A stretch of DNA of 18,280 nucleotides from positions 1 to 18,280 of the forward strand of contig JAGBYC010000247.1 in the NCBI GenBank assembly GCA_017628935.1. The letters are read 5' to 3'. Both the position numbers and the translations under genes were made by a program. Origin of the DNA: Clostridia bacterium. GTDB lineage: Bacteria > Bacillota > Clostridia > Christensenellales > Borkfalkiaceae. A model generated the notes under the pieces. It ran no database searches and had not been told where the DNA came from. It saw only the letters and a program-made list of their open reading frames with translations. Below are positions 6,915 through 14,837 of the stretch, piece by piece; positions within the stretch are counted from its first letter, which is position 1, and the number at the start of each line of letters is the position of its first letter.

Positions 6915-8039
6915 ATGCCAAAAACGAAAATTTTTAAAAAAATTTCATATATAATAACGGCGGTTGCTTTTATGGTAACCGCTTTTAATTTTAACGTAAT
7001 AAACGCTTTGGCAAGCAACGTAGTTTTAACGGTGCACGCCTTTGATAAAACGTATAAAATTTATTCGTACGAAACGTCTATCTACAACGGTAAAAGAGTG
7101 CTTAACAATGCTATCGAAAAGGTTGAAGAAATTTACTACGACACGCTAATTAAATATAAAAATGCCGAAATAACTTTTAACCCTAATCAAAGCGAAAAGT
7201 TTAAAATCAAAAAAGGACGAAACGGTAAGCAGATTGATAAAAACGCGCTTTTAGTAGATATTTCAAACGCGCTAAACAATAACCTTAATGAAGTTACTGC
7301 AAAACAAGTTATTATAGAGCGTGAAGTTACTGAGAAATACCTATCGTCGCTTACAAATTTACGCGCACGCTTTACAACTTACTATAACCCCGTTGAAGAA
7401 AGGGCTAAAAACATAGCGTTAGCATCAAGTTATCTATCGGGCGCTACGGTAAATGAAAATGAAGAATTTTCTTTTAACAAGGCTGTGGGAGAGCGCACGG
7501 AAGAGCGTGGCTTTTTAAAAGCCAAAATTATTTTAGACGGCGAGTTTATTGAAGGCGTGGGTGGTGGAGTTTGTCAAGTTTCTACCACCACGTATAACGC
7601 GCTACTACTTTCTGGTTTAAAAATTACCGAACAGCACGCACACAGTTTGCCTGTTAGTTACGTAGAGCCGTCTTTTGATGCGATGGTAAGTTTTGGATTT
7701 AGTGACCTTAAGTTTTATAACGATACGGGTGGCAAAATTTTTATAGGCGTATCTACAAGCGAAAATTCCGTAACCGTATCAATTTACGGCAAAAAAATGG
7801 ATAGGTATTATGAAAGGGTTTCAAAAACAATTGAAGAAACGCCACCATTAGAGCGAGAAGTTATTTATAGTAGCGACCTAAAGCCTAACGAAACTAAAGT
7901 TTTGCAGTATGCAAAAAACGGCGTAAAAAGTGAGGGGTATTTAATAGAGTATTCGTTAAACGGCGAAAGGCTTAAAACAAAACTTATTAGAAAAGACAGT
8001 TATAAAAGCGTGCGTGAAAAAGTGCTTGTGGGTAAATAG
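6915..8039 (+). CDS. Exported VanW family protein with C-terminal G5-like region
   Basis: 374 residues. A signal peptide is evident: basic KTKIFKK, a hydrophobic stretch at about 10-29, and a likely cleavage after ALA (about residue 33), placing the protein outside the membrane. The N-terminal third (about 40-140) resembles the peptidoglycan-binding-type region that often precedes VanW. The VanW core is at about 145-285, including EEFSFNKAVGERTEERGF, GVGGGVCQVSTTTYNALLLSG and QHAHSLPVSYV. The C-terminus (about 298-350, starting TIEETPPLEREVIYS) looks like a G5 domain. VanW is named for its presence in some vancomycin-resistance clusters, but its activity is not settled and most copies, including this one, are unlinked to resistance genes. 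The start at 6915 gives an intact signal peptide but has no Shine-Dalgarno sequence, so translation may depend on the gene upstream or on a leaderless transcript. Confidence 0.88.
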   Translation: MPKTKIFKKISYIITAVAFMVTAFNFNVINALASNVVLTVHAFDKTYKIYSYETSIYNGKRVLNNAIEKVEEIYYDTLIKYKNAEITFNPNQSEKFKIKKGRNGKQIDKNALLVDISNALNNNLNEVTAKQVIIEREVTEKYLSSLTNLRARFTTYYNPVEERAKNIALASSYLSGATVNENEEFSFNKAVGERTEERGFLKAKIILDGEFIEGVGGGVCQVSTTTYNALLLSGLKITEQHAHSLPVSYVEPSFDAMVSFGFSDLKFYNDTGGKIFIGVSTSENSVTVSIYGKKMDRYYERVSKTIEETPPLEREVIYSSDLKPNETKVLQYAKNGVKSEGYLIEYSLNGERLKTKLIRKDSYKSVREKVLVGK

Positions 8040-8059
8040 TGAAATTATTTATATTCGCC

Positions 8060-8088
8060 TTGACAAAGTAAACGATATAACTTAAAAT
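8060..8088 (+). promoter_or_regulatory. Sigma-A promoter giving a leaderless or near-leaderless mRNA
   Basis: TTGACA (8060-8065), a 17-nt spacer and TAAAAT (8083-8088). The ATG of the next gene is at 8098, only 9 nt below the -10 box, so transcription should start within about 0-4 nt of the start codon. Confidence 0.7.
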
Positions 8089-8097
8089 ATAACTACT

Positions 8098-8730
8098 ATG
8101 AGTAAAATATTTAAATCTAATATCGAATACAATTCAACCAAAAAACGCAACGGCATAATTTTATGTATAATATTGTTTTTTGGTATAGCAGGGCTTACGT
8201 CAGTTTTTGCCGTAAACGGCAGTACTGAAGTGGCTATTATTATGGGAACTTTTATACTTTTTCCTATAATATTATTTCCATCACTTTTTATGATGTACCC
8301 AACTGACGGGCGCGCCATTTTAACTGTAACTGATAAAGACGTTACCGTTGGTAAAGAAACTTATAAAATTAAAGATATAACTAAATTTCGCGTTATAATT
8401 GAACTTCCTTATTCTAATATAGAAAGTGAAAACAAAGCGCTTTTAAACGAAATGAAAAGTGCTAAACTTGAAGACGTATGGTGTGGTAATTTAGATATTA
8501 TCGTAAAAGGTGCTAACGGTAAACCTAAAATGCTTTATACGCATATCGACCACGTTGTTGATGGTATTTACACCCTTATTAAAGTAGGTGTAAAAAATTA
8601 CGACGTAACCTTTTCATTACGCAAAAACGTAGTTTATTCTGAACACGATTTTAGAAAAGACGTTTTAGATGAAATTGACAAAAACCAAGCGCCTTTGTCT
8701 AAAAAAGAAAGAAAAAAACAACTTTTATAA
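8098..8730 (+). CDS. Small two-helix membrane protein, possible PH-like cytoplasmic domain
   Basis: 210 residues, not recognised as a named family. Residues 19-39 and 45-67 form a membrane hairpin, preceded by a short basic N-terminus (KKR). The rest is soluble and rich in alternating strands: RAILTVTDKDVTVGKETYKIKDITKFRVI, then a short helix (about 110-120), then WCGNLDIIVKGANGKPKMLYT and a closing helix (VVDGIYTLIKVGV). This layout, a TM hairpin followed by a strand-rich domain with a T-V-T-D-K-D-V-T turn, is like bacterial PH-domain membrane proteins; the similarity is by eye only. The C-terminus is lysine-rich (SKKERKKQLL). It starts right at its predicted transcript end with no Shine-Dalgarno site, has no other plausible upstream start, and ends at a bidirectional terminator. 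Confidence 0.7.
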   Translation: MSKIFKSNIEYNSTKKRNGIILCIILFFGIAGLTSVFAVNGSTEVAIIMGTFILFPIILFPSLFMMYPTDGRAILTVTDKDVTVGKETYKIKDITKFRVIIELPYSNIESENKALLNEMKSAKLEDVWCGNLDIIVKGANGKPKMLYTHIDHVVDGIYTLIKVGVKNYDVTFSLRKNVVYSEHDFRKDVLDEIDKNQAPLSKKERKKQLL

Positions 8731-8734
8731 AAAT

Positions 8735-8763
8735 AAAAAAACGCGTTCACAACGCGTTTTTTT
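8735..8763. terminator. Bidirectional terminator overlapping the GNAT stop codon
   Basis: AAAAAACGCGTT pairs with AACGCGTTTTTT around a 3-nt loop (8748-8750), with T-runs on both strands. The minus-strand GNAT stop codon (8747-8749) lies at the loop, and the gene's last codons form one arm. Confidence 0.85.
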
Positions 8764-9301
8764 CTATTTTAACCTTCCATAATCCTAAGGTCAGTTTTTT
8801 ATAAACTTCAATATATTTATTTGGTTCAAACGTAAATTCCGTGCCGTTAATAACGTTAGTTTTGGTATATAACACGGTAAATCCGCCACCCACGTCGTAA
8901 ACGGTATAGCCACTATCGTAAAAGCCGTTACGCTTATAAAAATTAAACCTATTAACGCGTTCTAAATAATTATCGCAATTTTCAGTTAAAGGTTCAATAT
9001 TAAGCGTTACAGTTTTATTAGGGTAGGCGTTTTTTATATGAGTTAAAATTGCCGTGCCGTAACCTTTACCACGTAAATTTTCAGGAATAGCAAAGTAAAA
9101 AACGTATAACGTATAATCAGTTTCAACGGTAAAGGTAAACCCGCAAAAAAGGTCGTTATCATAATATTCGGTAAACTTAACCCCTTTTAGTAACGACGAA
9201 ATTTTAAGTAAAAAATAAGGCAAGCGTTCGTGTTTAGGAAAAGCCGATAAATATAACCCCTTAACCTTATTAAGTTTTTTTGTTTTAGTTGTAATAACCA
9301 T
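8747..9301 (-). CDS. GNAT family N-acetyltransferase
   Basis: 184 residues. The GNAT fold is shown by an N-terminal helical part with YLSAFPKHERLPYFLL (about 17-32), central strands (FCGFTFTVETDYTLYVFYFAI), and the acetyl-CoA pyrophosphate-binding motif A, AIPENLRGKGYGTAIL, with R-G-K-G-Y-G at 77-82. Motif B follows with FNFYKRNGFYDSGY near 123-136. It should transfer an acetyl group from acetyl-CoA to an amine; the substrate is unknown. The FPKxERLP pattern is common in a clostridial GNAT subgroup without assigned substrates. The ATG at 9301 is 2 nt after the stop of the upstream membrane-protein gene, and no Shine-Dalgarno site is visible in the A-rich sequence before it, so translational coupling is likely. 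Its C-terminal codons and stop form part of the terminator stem-loop. Confidence 0.88.
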   Translation of the reverse strand: MVITTKTKKLNKVKGLYLSAFPKHERLPYFLLKISSLLKGVKFTEYYDNDLFCGFTFTVETDYTLYVFYFAIPENLRGKGYGTAILTHIKNAYPNKTVTLNIEPLTENCDNYLERVNRFNFYKRNGFYDSGYTVYDVGGGFTVLYTKTNVINGTEFTFEPNKYIEVYKKLTLGLWKVKIEKNAL

Positions 9302-9303
9302 AA

Positions 9304-10029
9304 TTATTTGTTATTTTTTTTAATATTGCAAATGCCGTAATAAATTAAGTTAAGAAGTGACGGTCCTAAGCCAACCACTATTGAAATACCTATCGTATAC
9401 ACAACTTGGCCAAGTTCTAAGCGTAACGCTTCAACCGGGTCAATAACGCTCCATAAATAGTTGCAATAGTTAGTGTCTAAAACGTACGAAATTATTATTG
9501 CAAACACGCAGTATGAAAGCATAACTATCATAAGGTTAATGCTGTGTTTCTTTTTTGGAACGTTAGTTTTAAGCGCAGTAGTAATAAAGGTGTACATTAT
9601 AACTAATTGATGGAAAACTACTGAGTGAAAAGCCATATATTCTTCAAACATATACGTTGACGACGTGCCTATAATTCCACGTGGGTGGAAGTAGAATAAA
9701 AGCGTCATAGCAAGCGCCGTAATATACGCTACTGGCGTAAAGAATTTTTTAACTTTACCTTTTGTAAAATGCGCAAGAGGAAATGTAAACACGAACAAAC
9801 TGCAATAGTGGAAAGGAAAAGCAAAATAACTAAAATCGTCACCAGTGAAGTTTATAATTTGCTTAATAATTTCTAAAATTACAAGCACGGCAGAAATAAT
9901 AATTAAAGGTATTTCTTTAACCCTATCGCTTTTGTTTTTAAGTGTAATACGAAGTATAACAGTAGTTAAAATTATAATAGCAAGCGCTACGGGTAAAACT
10001 ATTAAATCGTCGCTTGAATAACCAAACAT
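9304..10029 (-). CDS. YwaF/TMEM164-like integral membrane protein
   Basis: 241 residues from the chosen start, with about seven hydrophobic helices. Recognisable features are FPFHYCSLFVFTFPLAHF (His-Tyr-Cys-Ser in the third helix), FHPRGIIGTSSTYMFEEYMAFHSVVFHQLVIM, and ELGQVVYTIGISIVVGLGP near the C-terminus. The spaced His residues across the membrane are typical of the YwaF/TP0381/TMEM164 group, whose bacterial function is unknown; human TMEM164 has been described as a lipid acyltransferase. The start at 10029 (MFGYSSDDL) is chosen because GAGGG lies 5 nt upstream. The frame remains open to 10098, but that codon falls inside the -35 box of the promoter below, so it cannot be the translation start. 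It is the first gene of a two-gene operon with the GNAT gene. Confidence 0.8.
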   Translation of the reverse strand: MFGYSSDDLIVLPVALAIIILTTVILRITLKNKSDRVKEIPLIIISAVLVILEIIKQIINFTGDDFSYFAFPFHYCSLFVFTFPLAHFTKGKVKKFFTPVAYITALAMTLLFYFHPRGIIGTSSTYMFEEYMAFHSVVFHQLVIMYTFITTALKTNVPKKKHSINLMIVMLSYCVFAIIISYVLDTNYCNYLWSVIDPVEALRLELGQVVYTIGISIVVGLGPSLLNLIYYGICNIKKNNK

Positions 10030-10069
10030 AAAAGCCCTCATTAGTAAAAAAATTAATTTGTTATTTAAT

Positions 10070-10098
10070 ATTATACTTAAAAAGTATAAATTTATCAA
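10070..10098 (-). promoter_or_regulatory. Sigma-A promoter of the YwaF-like/GNAT operon
   Basis: On the minus strand TTGATA (10093-10098), a 17-nt spacer and TATAAT (10070-10075). Predicted transcription starts near 10063, about 34 nt before the ATG at 10029. Confidence 0.85.
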
Positions 10099-10159
10099 GC
10101 GTTTTGACTATATAATAAAATTTAGAGCGTAAAAGGGTGGATATATTAGTAATTCGCTA

Positions 10160-10188
10160 TTGACTTAAACGCCGTTTAGCGTTATAAT
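10160..10188 (+). promoter_or_regulatory. Sigma-A promoter of sbcDC with an inverted repeat in the spacer
   Basis: TTGACT (10160-10165), a 17-nt spacer and TATAAT (10183-10188). The spacer contains TAAAC-GCC-GTTTA (10166-10178), a 5-bp inverted repeat where a repressor could bind. Confidence 0.8.
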
Positions 10189-10225
10189 TTTTATATATAT
10201 TTAATTAAAATATTAAGGCGTATTT

Positions 10226-11359
10226 ATGAAGTTTTTACATTTATCAGACCTTCACCTTGGTAAACGCTTATGCGAATTTTCGCTTATTGACGACCAAAAA
10301 GAAGTTTTAAACCAAATAATTAGCGTTGTTAAAAATGAAAAGTTAGATGCCGTTGTTATCGCGGGCGACGTATACGATAAGTCTGTTCCGTCAGCAGAAG
10401 CAGTTAATCTTTTCGATGAGTTTTTAGTGTCGTTATTAAATTTAAAGGTAAACGTTTTAGTTATTAGTGGTAATCACGATTCGGCTGAGCGTATTGCCTT
10501 TGGTTCGCGTATTATGAAAAATGCCGGCGTATATCTTTCGCCAGTATATAACGGTACCGTTGCGCCTATAACTTTTAACGACGAGTTTGGTGCAGTTAAT
10601 TTTTATTTACTTCCTTTCGTAAAGCCTTCTAACGTACGCAGATTTTATGAAGAAGAAAATATCAATTCGTATAACGACGCAGTTAAGGTAGCCGTTGATA
10701 AAATGAATATTAACACCATTGAAAGAAACGTTTTAGTAACTCACCAGTTCGTAACGGGTAGCGTTAGATGTGATAGTGAAGAAACGGTGGGTGGAACTGA
10801 TAACGTTGACGTTGACGTGTTTAGCAATTTCGACTACGTTGCACTTGGTCACCTTCATACGGCGCAAAAATGTGGTAGCGATAAAGTTAGATACTCTGGC
10901 ACGCCGTTAAAATACTCTTTTTCAGAAGTAAACGATAATAAAAAAGCCCTTATAGTAGAAATTAAGGGCAAAAATACTCAAATTAGTTTTAAAGAAGTTG
11001 CGCTTGCGCCTATTCGTGACCTTAAAGATATTAGGGGTACGTTTAGCGAAATTACGTCAAGCGAATATTTAAAAAATTGCGCTTTTAAAAACGATTATTT
11101 GCGTATTACTTTAACTGATGAAAACGATATTCCTAACGCAGTTATGCGTTTGCGTGAACATTATAAAAACGTAATGGTTCTTCGTTACGACAACGCGCGC
11201 ACCCGTCAAAATAACGAAATTGACGGCGTTTTAGGTGTTGAAAGTAAGTCAACTATTGAACTTTTTAAAGAGTTTTTTGCTAAGCAAAACAACGCTGAAA
11301 TGACTAACGAGCAAACGGAATACGTTATAAATTTATTAGACGCTATTAAGGAGGATTAA
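10226..11359 (+). CDS. sbcD: SbcD nuclease subunit (Mre11-like)
   Basis: 377 residues, normal for SbcD. It is the metallophosphoesterase subunit of the SbcCD complex, which cleaves DNA hairpins and blocked double-strand ends using two metal ions. Metal-binding motifs are in order: D8-x-H10 (SDLHLG), D48 (GDVYD), GNHD with N83-H84-D85, H173 (THQF), and H209-x-H211 (GHLH). The end of the catalytic domain reads YSGTPLKYSFSE, typical of SbcD, and the capping domain fills the last 120 residues. AAGGCG lies a few nucleotides before the ATG. The stop codon is 1 nt from the sbcC start, and the sbcC ribosome binding site lies in the last codons of sbcD, so the two subunits are translationally coupled. 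A hairpin-rich repeat lies about 4.3 kb upstream, but I infer no link. Confidence 0.95.
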   Translation: MKFLHLSDLHLGKRLCEFSLIDDQKEVLNQIISVVKNEKLDAVVIAGDVYDKSVPSAEAVNLFDEFLVSLLNLKVNVLVISGNHDSAERIAFGSRIMKNAGVYLSPVYNGTVAPITFNDEFGAVNFYLLPFVKPSNVRRFYEEENINSYNDAVKVAVDKMNINTIERNVLVTHQFVTGSVRCDSEETVGGTDNVDVDVFSNFDYVALGHLHTAQKCGSDKVRYSGTPLKYSFSEVNDNKKALIVEIKGKNTQISFKEVALAPIRDLKDIRGTFSEITSSEYLKNCAFKNDYLRITLTDENDIPNAVMRLREHYKNVMVLRYDNARTRQNNEIDGVLGVESKSTIELFKEFFAKQNNAEMTNEQTEYVINLLDAIKED

Positions 11360-11360
11360 A

Positions 11361-14126
11361 GTGAGACCTATTAAACTTGAAATGTCCGCTTTTGGTCCTT
11401 ACGCGGGCAAAGAAATTTTAAATTTAGATAAATTAGGTACAAGTGGGCTTTATTTAATAACTGGTTCTACTGGCGCAGGTAAAACGTCTATTTTCGACGC
11501 TATCGTTTACGCCCTTTACGACGAGCCAAGTGGCGATATGCGTGACGGTAACAACCTTCGTTCAAAATACGCAAGCCCTAATACCGAAACTTACGTAGAA
11601 CTTACTTTCAGTTACGGTGACAAAGTTTATAAAGTTAAGCGTAGCCCTGAATACGAACGCCCTAAAACGCGTGGTGAGGGCACTACTTTGCAACCTGCTA
11701 AGGCAGAACTTATATATCCTGACGGCCATATTGTTAACAAAAGCAAAAAAGAAGTTACAAACGCCGTTATAGATATAATGGGTATCGACCGTAAACAGTT
11801 TATGCAACTTTTTATGATTGCGCAAGGCGAATTTAGAAAACTTATTTCAGCCGATACTAATGAAAGAAAGCAAATTTTCCGTCAAATTTTTAAAACTGAA
11901 AAGTTTGAAACGTTGCAAAACGCCATTAAAGAAGACGCTAAAAATTTAGGCGACCAGTTAGAAGGTTTAAACGGTTATTTAAAAGACGTTGTTAAATCGG
12001 TTAGCGCTAATGAAAATAGCACCTACTTAACTGAAGTTGAAAAAATTAAAAACGGTGAACTTACCACTGATGAAATTATTATTTTGTTAGATAATTTAAT
12101 TAGTGAAGATGAAGTTAATATTAACCTTATTAACGATGAAATTAACAGCGTTCAAAATCAACTTGACGCCGTTAACGTTATAATTTCTAAAGCAAAAGAA
12201 TATAGTGAAAACGTTAAATTGTTTGAAGAAAAAACGGCAAAATTAGTAAGGCTTTCGGAAGAAATCGACGGGGTTAAAAACTTGTACGATAACGCTTTAC
12301 TTTTAAAACCAAAAGCAGAAGAGTTTTATCAAAAAGCGCTTTTACTTGAAAAAGATTTCGCCCTCTACGCCGAACTTGATAGTTATGAAGAAGAGGCTTT
12401 AAATTTAACTGAAACTAACACTTTAAATAAAGTTAAGTTAGAAAATTTATACAAAAATTTAAACGCGTTGCGTGAAGAGGTTAGTAGTTTAAAAGTTAAA
12501 CTTTTAAGTTTAGAAAACGCTGGCGAAAACAAACTTAAACTTGAAAACGATAAAAAGGCTATTTTAGATAAAAAGGCAAGTTTGTTAGCGTTAATTAGTG
12601 AAGTTGAAGCGTTTGAAAAAGCGTCTAACAAATTAAAAATTGAAACTGATAAATATTACGAATATAAAAACGCGTCGAACGCGTTGCGTGAAAGTTATCA
12701 AACGCTTAGCGACCTTTATTTAACTGGTCAAGCGTACGTTATGGCTAAAAACTTGCGTGACGGTGAGCCTTGCCCAGTTTGTGGCGCGTTAAATCACCCT
12801 AATTTAGCAAAGGTTACTACTACCGTTCCTACCGAGGCAGAACTTAATAAGGCTAAATTAGAAAGTGAAAAAGCAAACGACCTTTTCAACTCTCAAACCG
12901 AAGTTTGTTCAAGCATTAAAGCAGATGCATTAGCAAAGCAAAATTTAATAAAATCGCGTTTAACTGAACTTAATATAAGCGCTAATTTAAACGAAGTTTA
13001 TCAAGTTGTAAACGATATGATTATCGGTATTGAAAATGAAATTGCAACTCTTAACGCTAATATTGAAAAAGAAACTTTAAACGCTAACTTAAAGGCTCAA
13101 ATTTCTACAATAATTCCTAAAAAAGAAGAAGAAATTAACTTTGTTAACGCTGATATTGAAAGGGTTTCTAACGATATTACTAAAATAGAAACTATTATTA
13201 GTGAAAACGCTAAAAAGCAGTTAGAAATTAAAGGCAAGTTGACTTGCGATAGTAAAAGTTCAGCCGAAATGCTTGTTAACGGCTTAAAACTTAAAAAGCA
13301 AGAAATTGAAGAAAAAATTACCGTGGCGCAAAAAAATTACGAATTATGTCGTGATGAAATTAACCGTTTACAAGGCGAAAGAAAAGCGCTTGAAAAGGTT
13401 TTATCAAACGGCAACGCTTACGACGTTGAAAGCGCTTTAGCCACTCAATTAACCCTTGCCGATAAAAAGCAAAATATCACTACCGTTAAAGAACAAACTT
13501 TAATTCGTTTAAACAACAACGCCGTAGTTAAAAAGTCTGTTTTAGAAACGCAAAAGTCGGCGTTTGAAATTGAAAAACGCTATATTTGGCTTAATAGCCT
13601 TAATAAAACGGCAAACGGATTAATTACTGGTAAAGATAAAATTTCTTTCGAAACTTATATTCAAATGAGTTATTTTGATAGAATTTTAGCGCGTGCTAAT
13701 ATTCGTTTAGGTAAAATGACTAACGGGCAGTATGACCTTGTTCGCCGTAAAGATTCAACTGACGGCCGTCAAGTAGCAGGGCTGTTAATTGACGTTATCG
13801 ACCATAATAACGGTACTGTGCGCCCAGCTAACACGTTGTCTGGCGGGGAATTGTTTAAAGCGTCGCTTTCGTTGGCGCTTGGTTTGGCTGATGAAATTCA
13901 GTCAACGTCTGGTGGTATTAAACTTGACACAATGTTTATTGACGAAGGCTTTGGTTCGTTAGACGGCGAGTCGTTATCACTTGCAATTCAAACGTTATCA
14001 AATCTTACAGAAGGCAATAGGTTAGTAGGTATAATTTCACACGTTGAAGAACTTAAAAACAAAATCGACAAGCAAATTATAGTTACTAAAAGTAAAGACG
14101 CCGGTAGCACTTGTAAAATTTTATAA
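11361..14126 (+). CDS. sbcC: SbcC ATPase subunit (Rad50-like SMC protein)
   Basis: 921 residues, within the range of Gram-positive SbcC. It is the ATPase and DNA-end-tethering subunit partnered with SbcD. The N-terminal head carries Walker A GSTGAGKT (35-42). Long charged helices (about 200-450 and 500-770), rich in Lys, Glu and Leu, form the antiparallel coiled coil. The zinc hook at its tip is EPCPVCG, with Cys 471 and Cys 474. The C-terminal head has the ABC signature LSGGE (826-830) and Walker B MFIDEGFGSLD with D861-E862. The Q-loop region MQLFMIAQGEFRKLI precedes the first coil. The start is GTG, supported by AAGGAGGA about 5 nt upstream within the sbcD end. Every catalytic element is present, so the complex should be functional. 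Confidence 0.95.
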   Translation: MRPIKLEMSAFGPYAGKEILNLDKLGTSGLYLITGSTGAGKTSIFDAIVYALYDEPSGDMRDGNNLRSKYASPNTETYVELTFSYGDKVYKVKRSPEYERPKTRGEGTTLQPAKAELIYPDGHIVNKSKKEVTNAVIDIMGIDRKQFMQLFMIAQGEFRKLISADTNERKQIFRQIFKTEKFETLQNAIKEDAKNLGDQLEGLNGYLKDVVKSVSANENSTYLTEVEKIKNGELTTDEIIILLDNLISEDEVNINLINDEINSVQNQLDAVNVIISKAKEYSENVKLFEEKTAKLVRLSEEIDGVKNLYDNALLLKPKAEEFYQKALLLEKDFALYAELDSYEEEALNLTETNTLNKVKLENLYKNLNALREEVSSLKVKLLSLENAGENKLKLENDKKAILDKKASLLALISEVEAFEKASNKLKIETDKYYEYKNASNALRESYQTLSDLYLTGQAYVMAKNLRDGEPCPVCGALNHPNLAKVTTTVPTEAELNKAKLESEKANDLFNSQTEVCSSIKADALAKQNLIKSRLTELNISANLNEVYQVVNDMIIGIENEIATLNANIEKETLNANLKAQISTIIPKKEEEINFVNADIERVSNDITKIETIISENAKKQLEIKGKLTCDSKSSAEMLVNGLKLKKQEIEEKITVAQKNYELCRDEINRLQGERKALEKVLSNGNAYDVESALATQLTLADKKQNITTVKEQTLIRLNNNAVVKKSVLETQKSAFEIEKRYIWLNSLNKTANGLITGKDKISFETYIQMSYFDRILARANIRLGKMTNGQYDLVRRKDSTDGRQVAGLLIDVIDHNNGTVRPANTLSGGELFKASLSLALGLADEIQSTSGGIKLDTMFIDEGFGSLDGESLSLAIQTLSNLTEGNRLVGIISHVEELKNKIDKQIIVTKSKDAGSTCKIL

Positions 14127-14171
14127 AGGGTGCAATACTGCGTTTCTACAACGTTTTAATAATGTAAAAAT

Positions 14172-14215
14172 AAAAAAGGATGCAACTTTACAAAACGTAA
14201 GGTTTGCATCCTTTT
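14172..14215. terminator. Bidirectional terminator between sbcC and the DUF1292 gene
   Basis: AAAAGGATGCAA pairs with TTGCATCCTTTT, with an inner TTTAC/GTAAG extension around AAAAC. A-runs and T-runs on both sides suit convergent transcription. Confidence 0.85.
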
Positions 14216-14224
14216 ATTTATAAA

Positions 14225-14524
14225 TTATTCAACAAGTTCGTCGTATATATCAAAAACGTCGTTAATAACGTCGTCGTCAGTAACTAAGTTTAAAAATTCT
14301 TCGCCAGTTTCTTTGATAGTATCAATTGAAAAAACAAGGCCAGCGTTTTCATCTAAACCTTCTATTGGAACAATAGGTTTTAATATGGCGTAAGTTATTC
14401 CTTTTAAAGGTATTAAGGCAATTTGTTCAAAAGGAACTTCTTCACCTTTTTCGTTAAAAAGAACGATTACGTCGTCATTGTCTTCATCGTATAAAGCGTC
14501 GATAGGATTTTGATATTTAGTCAT
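14225..14524 (-). CDS. DUF1292 family protein
   Basis: 99 residues from ATG at 14524, the usual length for DUF1292 proteins. These are small acidic cytoplasmic proteins of Firmicutes with unknown function. The pattern fits well: DVIVLFNEKGEEVPFEQIALIPL (strand, turn with E-K-G-E-E-V, F-E, strand), then GITYAILKPI, then a charged middle and GLVFSI with a C-terminal acidic helix (DDDVINDVFDIYDEL). The start is set by GAGGG 5 nt upstream; an in-frame TTG at 14539 overlaps this site and is rejected. In many relatives this family sits near alaS, ruvX and mtaB-type genes, but not here: it is flanked by tRNA-Leu upstream and convergent sbcC downstream. Confidence 0.85.
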   Translation of the reverse strand: MTKYQNPIDALYDEDNDDVIVLFNEKGEEVPFEQIALIPLKGITYAILKPIVPIEGLDENAGLVFSIDTIKETGEEFLNLVTDDDVINDVFDIYDELVE

Positions 14525-14562
14525 ATTAACCCTCAACAATGTATTTTAGTATTCAAGGTAAT

Positions 14563-14598
14563 AAAAAACACCGTTATCTAACGATAGCGATGTTTTTA
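14563..14598 (-). terminator. Terminator of tRNA-Leu
   Basis: On the minus strand ACATCG pairs with CGGTGT (one T-G wobble), enclosing a second stem TATC/GATA with a GTTA loop. Six T residues (14563-14568) follow. It starts directly after the encoded CCA. Confidence 0.85.
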
Positions 14599-14685
14599 TG
14601 GTGCGGCTGACAGGACTTGAACCTGCACGAAGTAGCCTTCATAAGATCCTTAGTCTTATGCGTCTGCCAGTTCCGCCACAGCCGC
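14599..14685 (-). tRNA. tRNA-Leu (anticodon AAG)
   Basis: Class II tRNA with a long variable arm on the minus strand. The acceptor GCGGCTG (14679-14685) pairs with CAGCCGC (14603-14609), the discriminator is A and the encoded CCA is at 14599-14601. The D region reads TGGCGGAACTGGCAGACGC, as in bacterial tRNA-Leu. The anticodon stem TAAGA/TCTTA closes the loop CTAAGGA, with AAG at 14649-14651. The T arm contains GTTCAAGTC. A34, presumably modified to inosine, would read CUU and CUC; CTT is a leading leucine codon in these genes alongside TTA. One of the very few GATC sites in the window lies in its anticodon arm. Confidence 0.95.
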
Positions 14686-14705
14686 ACGCCTTTGAAAGCA
14701 TAAGT

Positions 14706-14734
14706 ATAATATCATAAACGAAAAAAAATATCAA
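14706..14734 (-). promoter_or_regulatory. Sigma-A promoter of tRNA-Leu
   Basis: On the minus strand TTGATA (14729-14734), a 17-nt spacer and TATTAT (14706-14711). The tRNA 5' end is 20 nt below the -10 box. Confidence 0.75.
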
Positions 14735-14837
14735 ACGTTTTACTGCGTTTTTTGTAAAAATTTTAAACTTTTTTTGAAAATGGCGTAAAAGTATAGTTAG
14801 TATTGTGTAAAATTATATAGTAGTTTAAATTTTACTA

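Noticed and set aside
6915..8039. Vancomycin-resistance gene
   Set aside because: VanW-domain proteins are common in Firmicutes without any resistance role, and no van ligase, reductase, dipeptidase or two-component genes are nearby.
10030..10098. Longer N-terminus for the YwaF-like protein
   Set aside because: The upstream start codon lies within the -35 element of a near-consensus promoter, so it would not be in the mRNA, and the good ribosome binding site serves the ATG at 10029.
10166..10179. LexA box in the sbcDC promoter
   Set aside because: The arms are TAAAC/GTTTA with a 3-nt gap, not GAAC/GTTC with a 4-nt gap. I keep it only as an unassigned inverted repeat.
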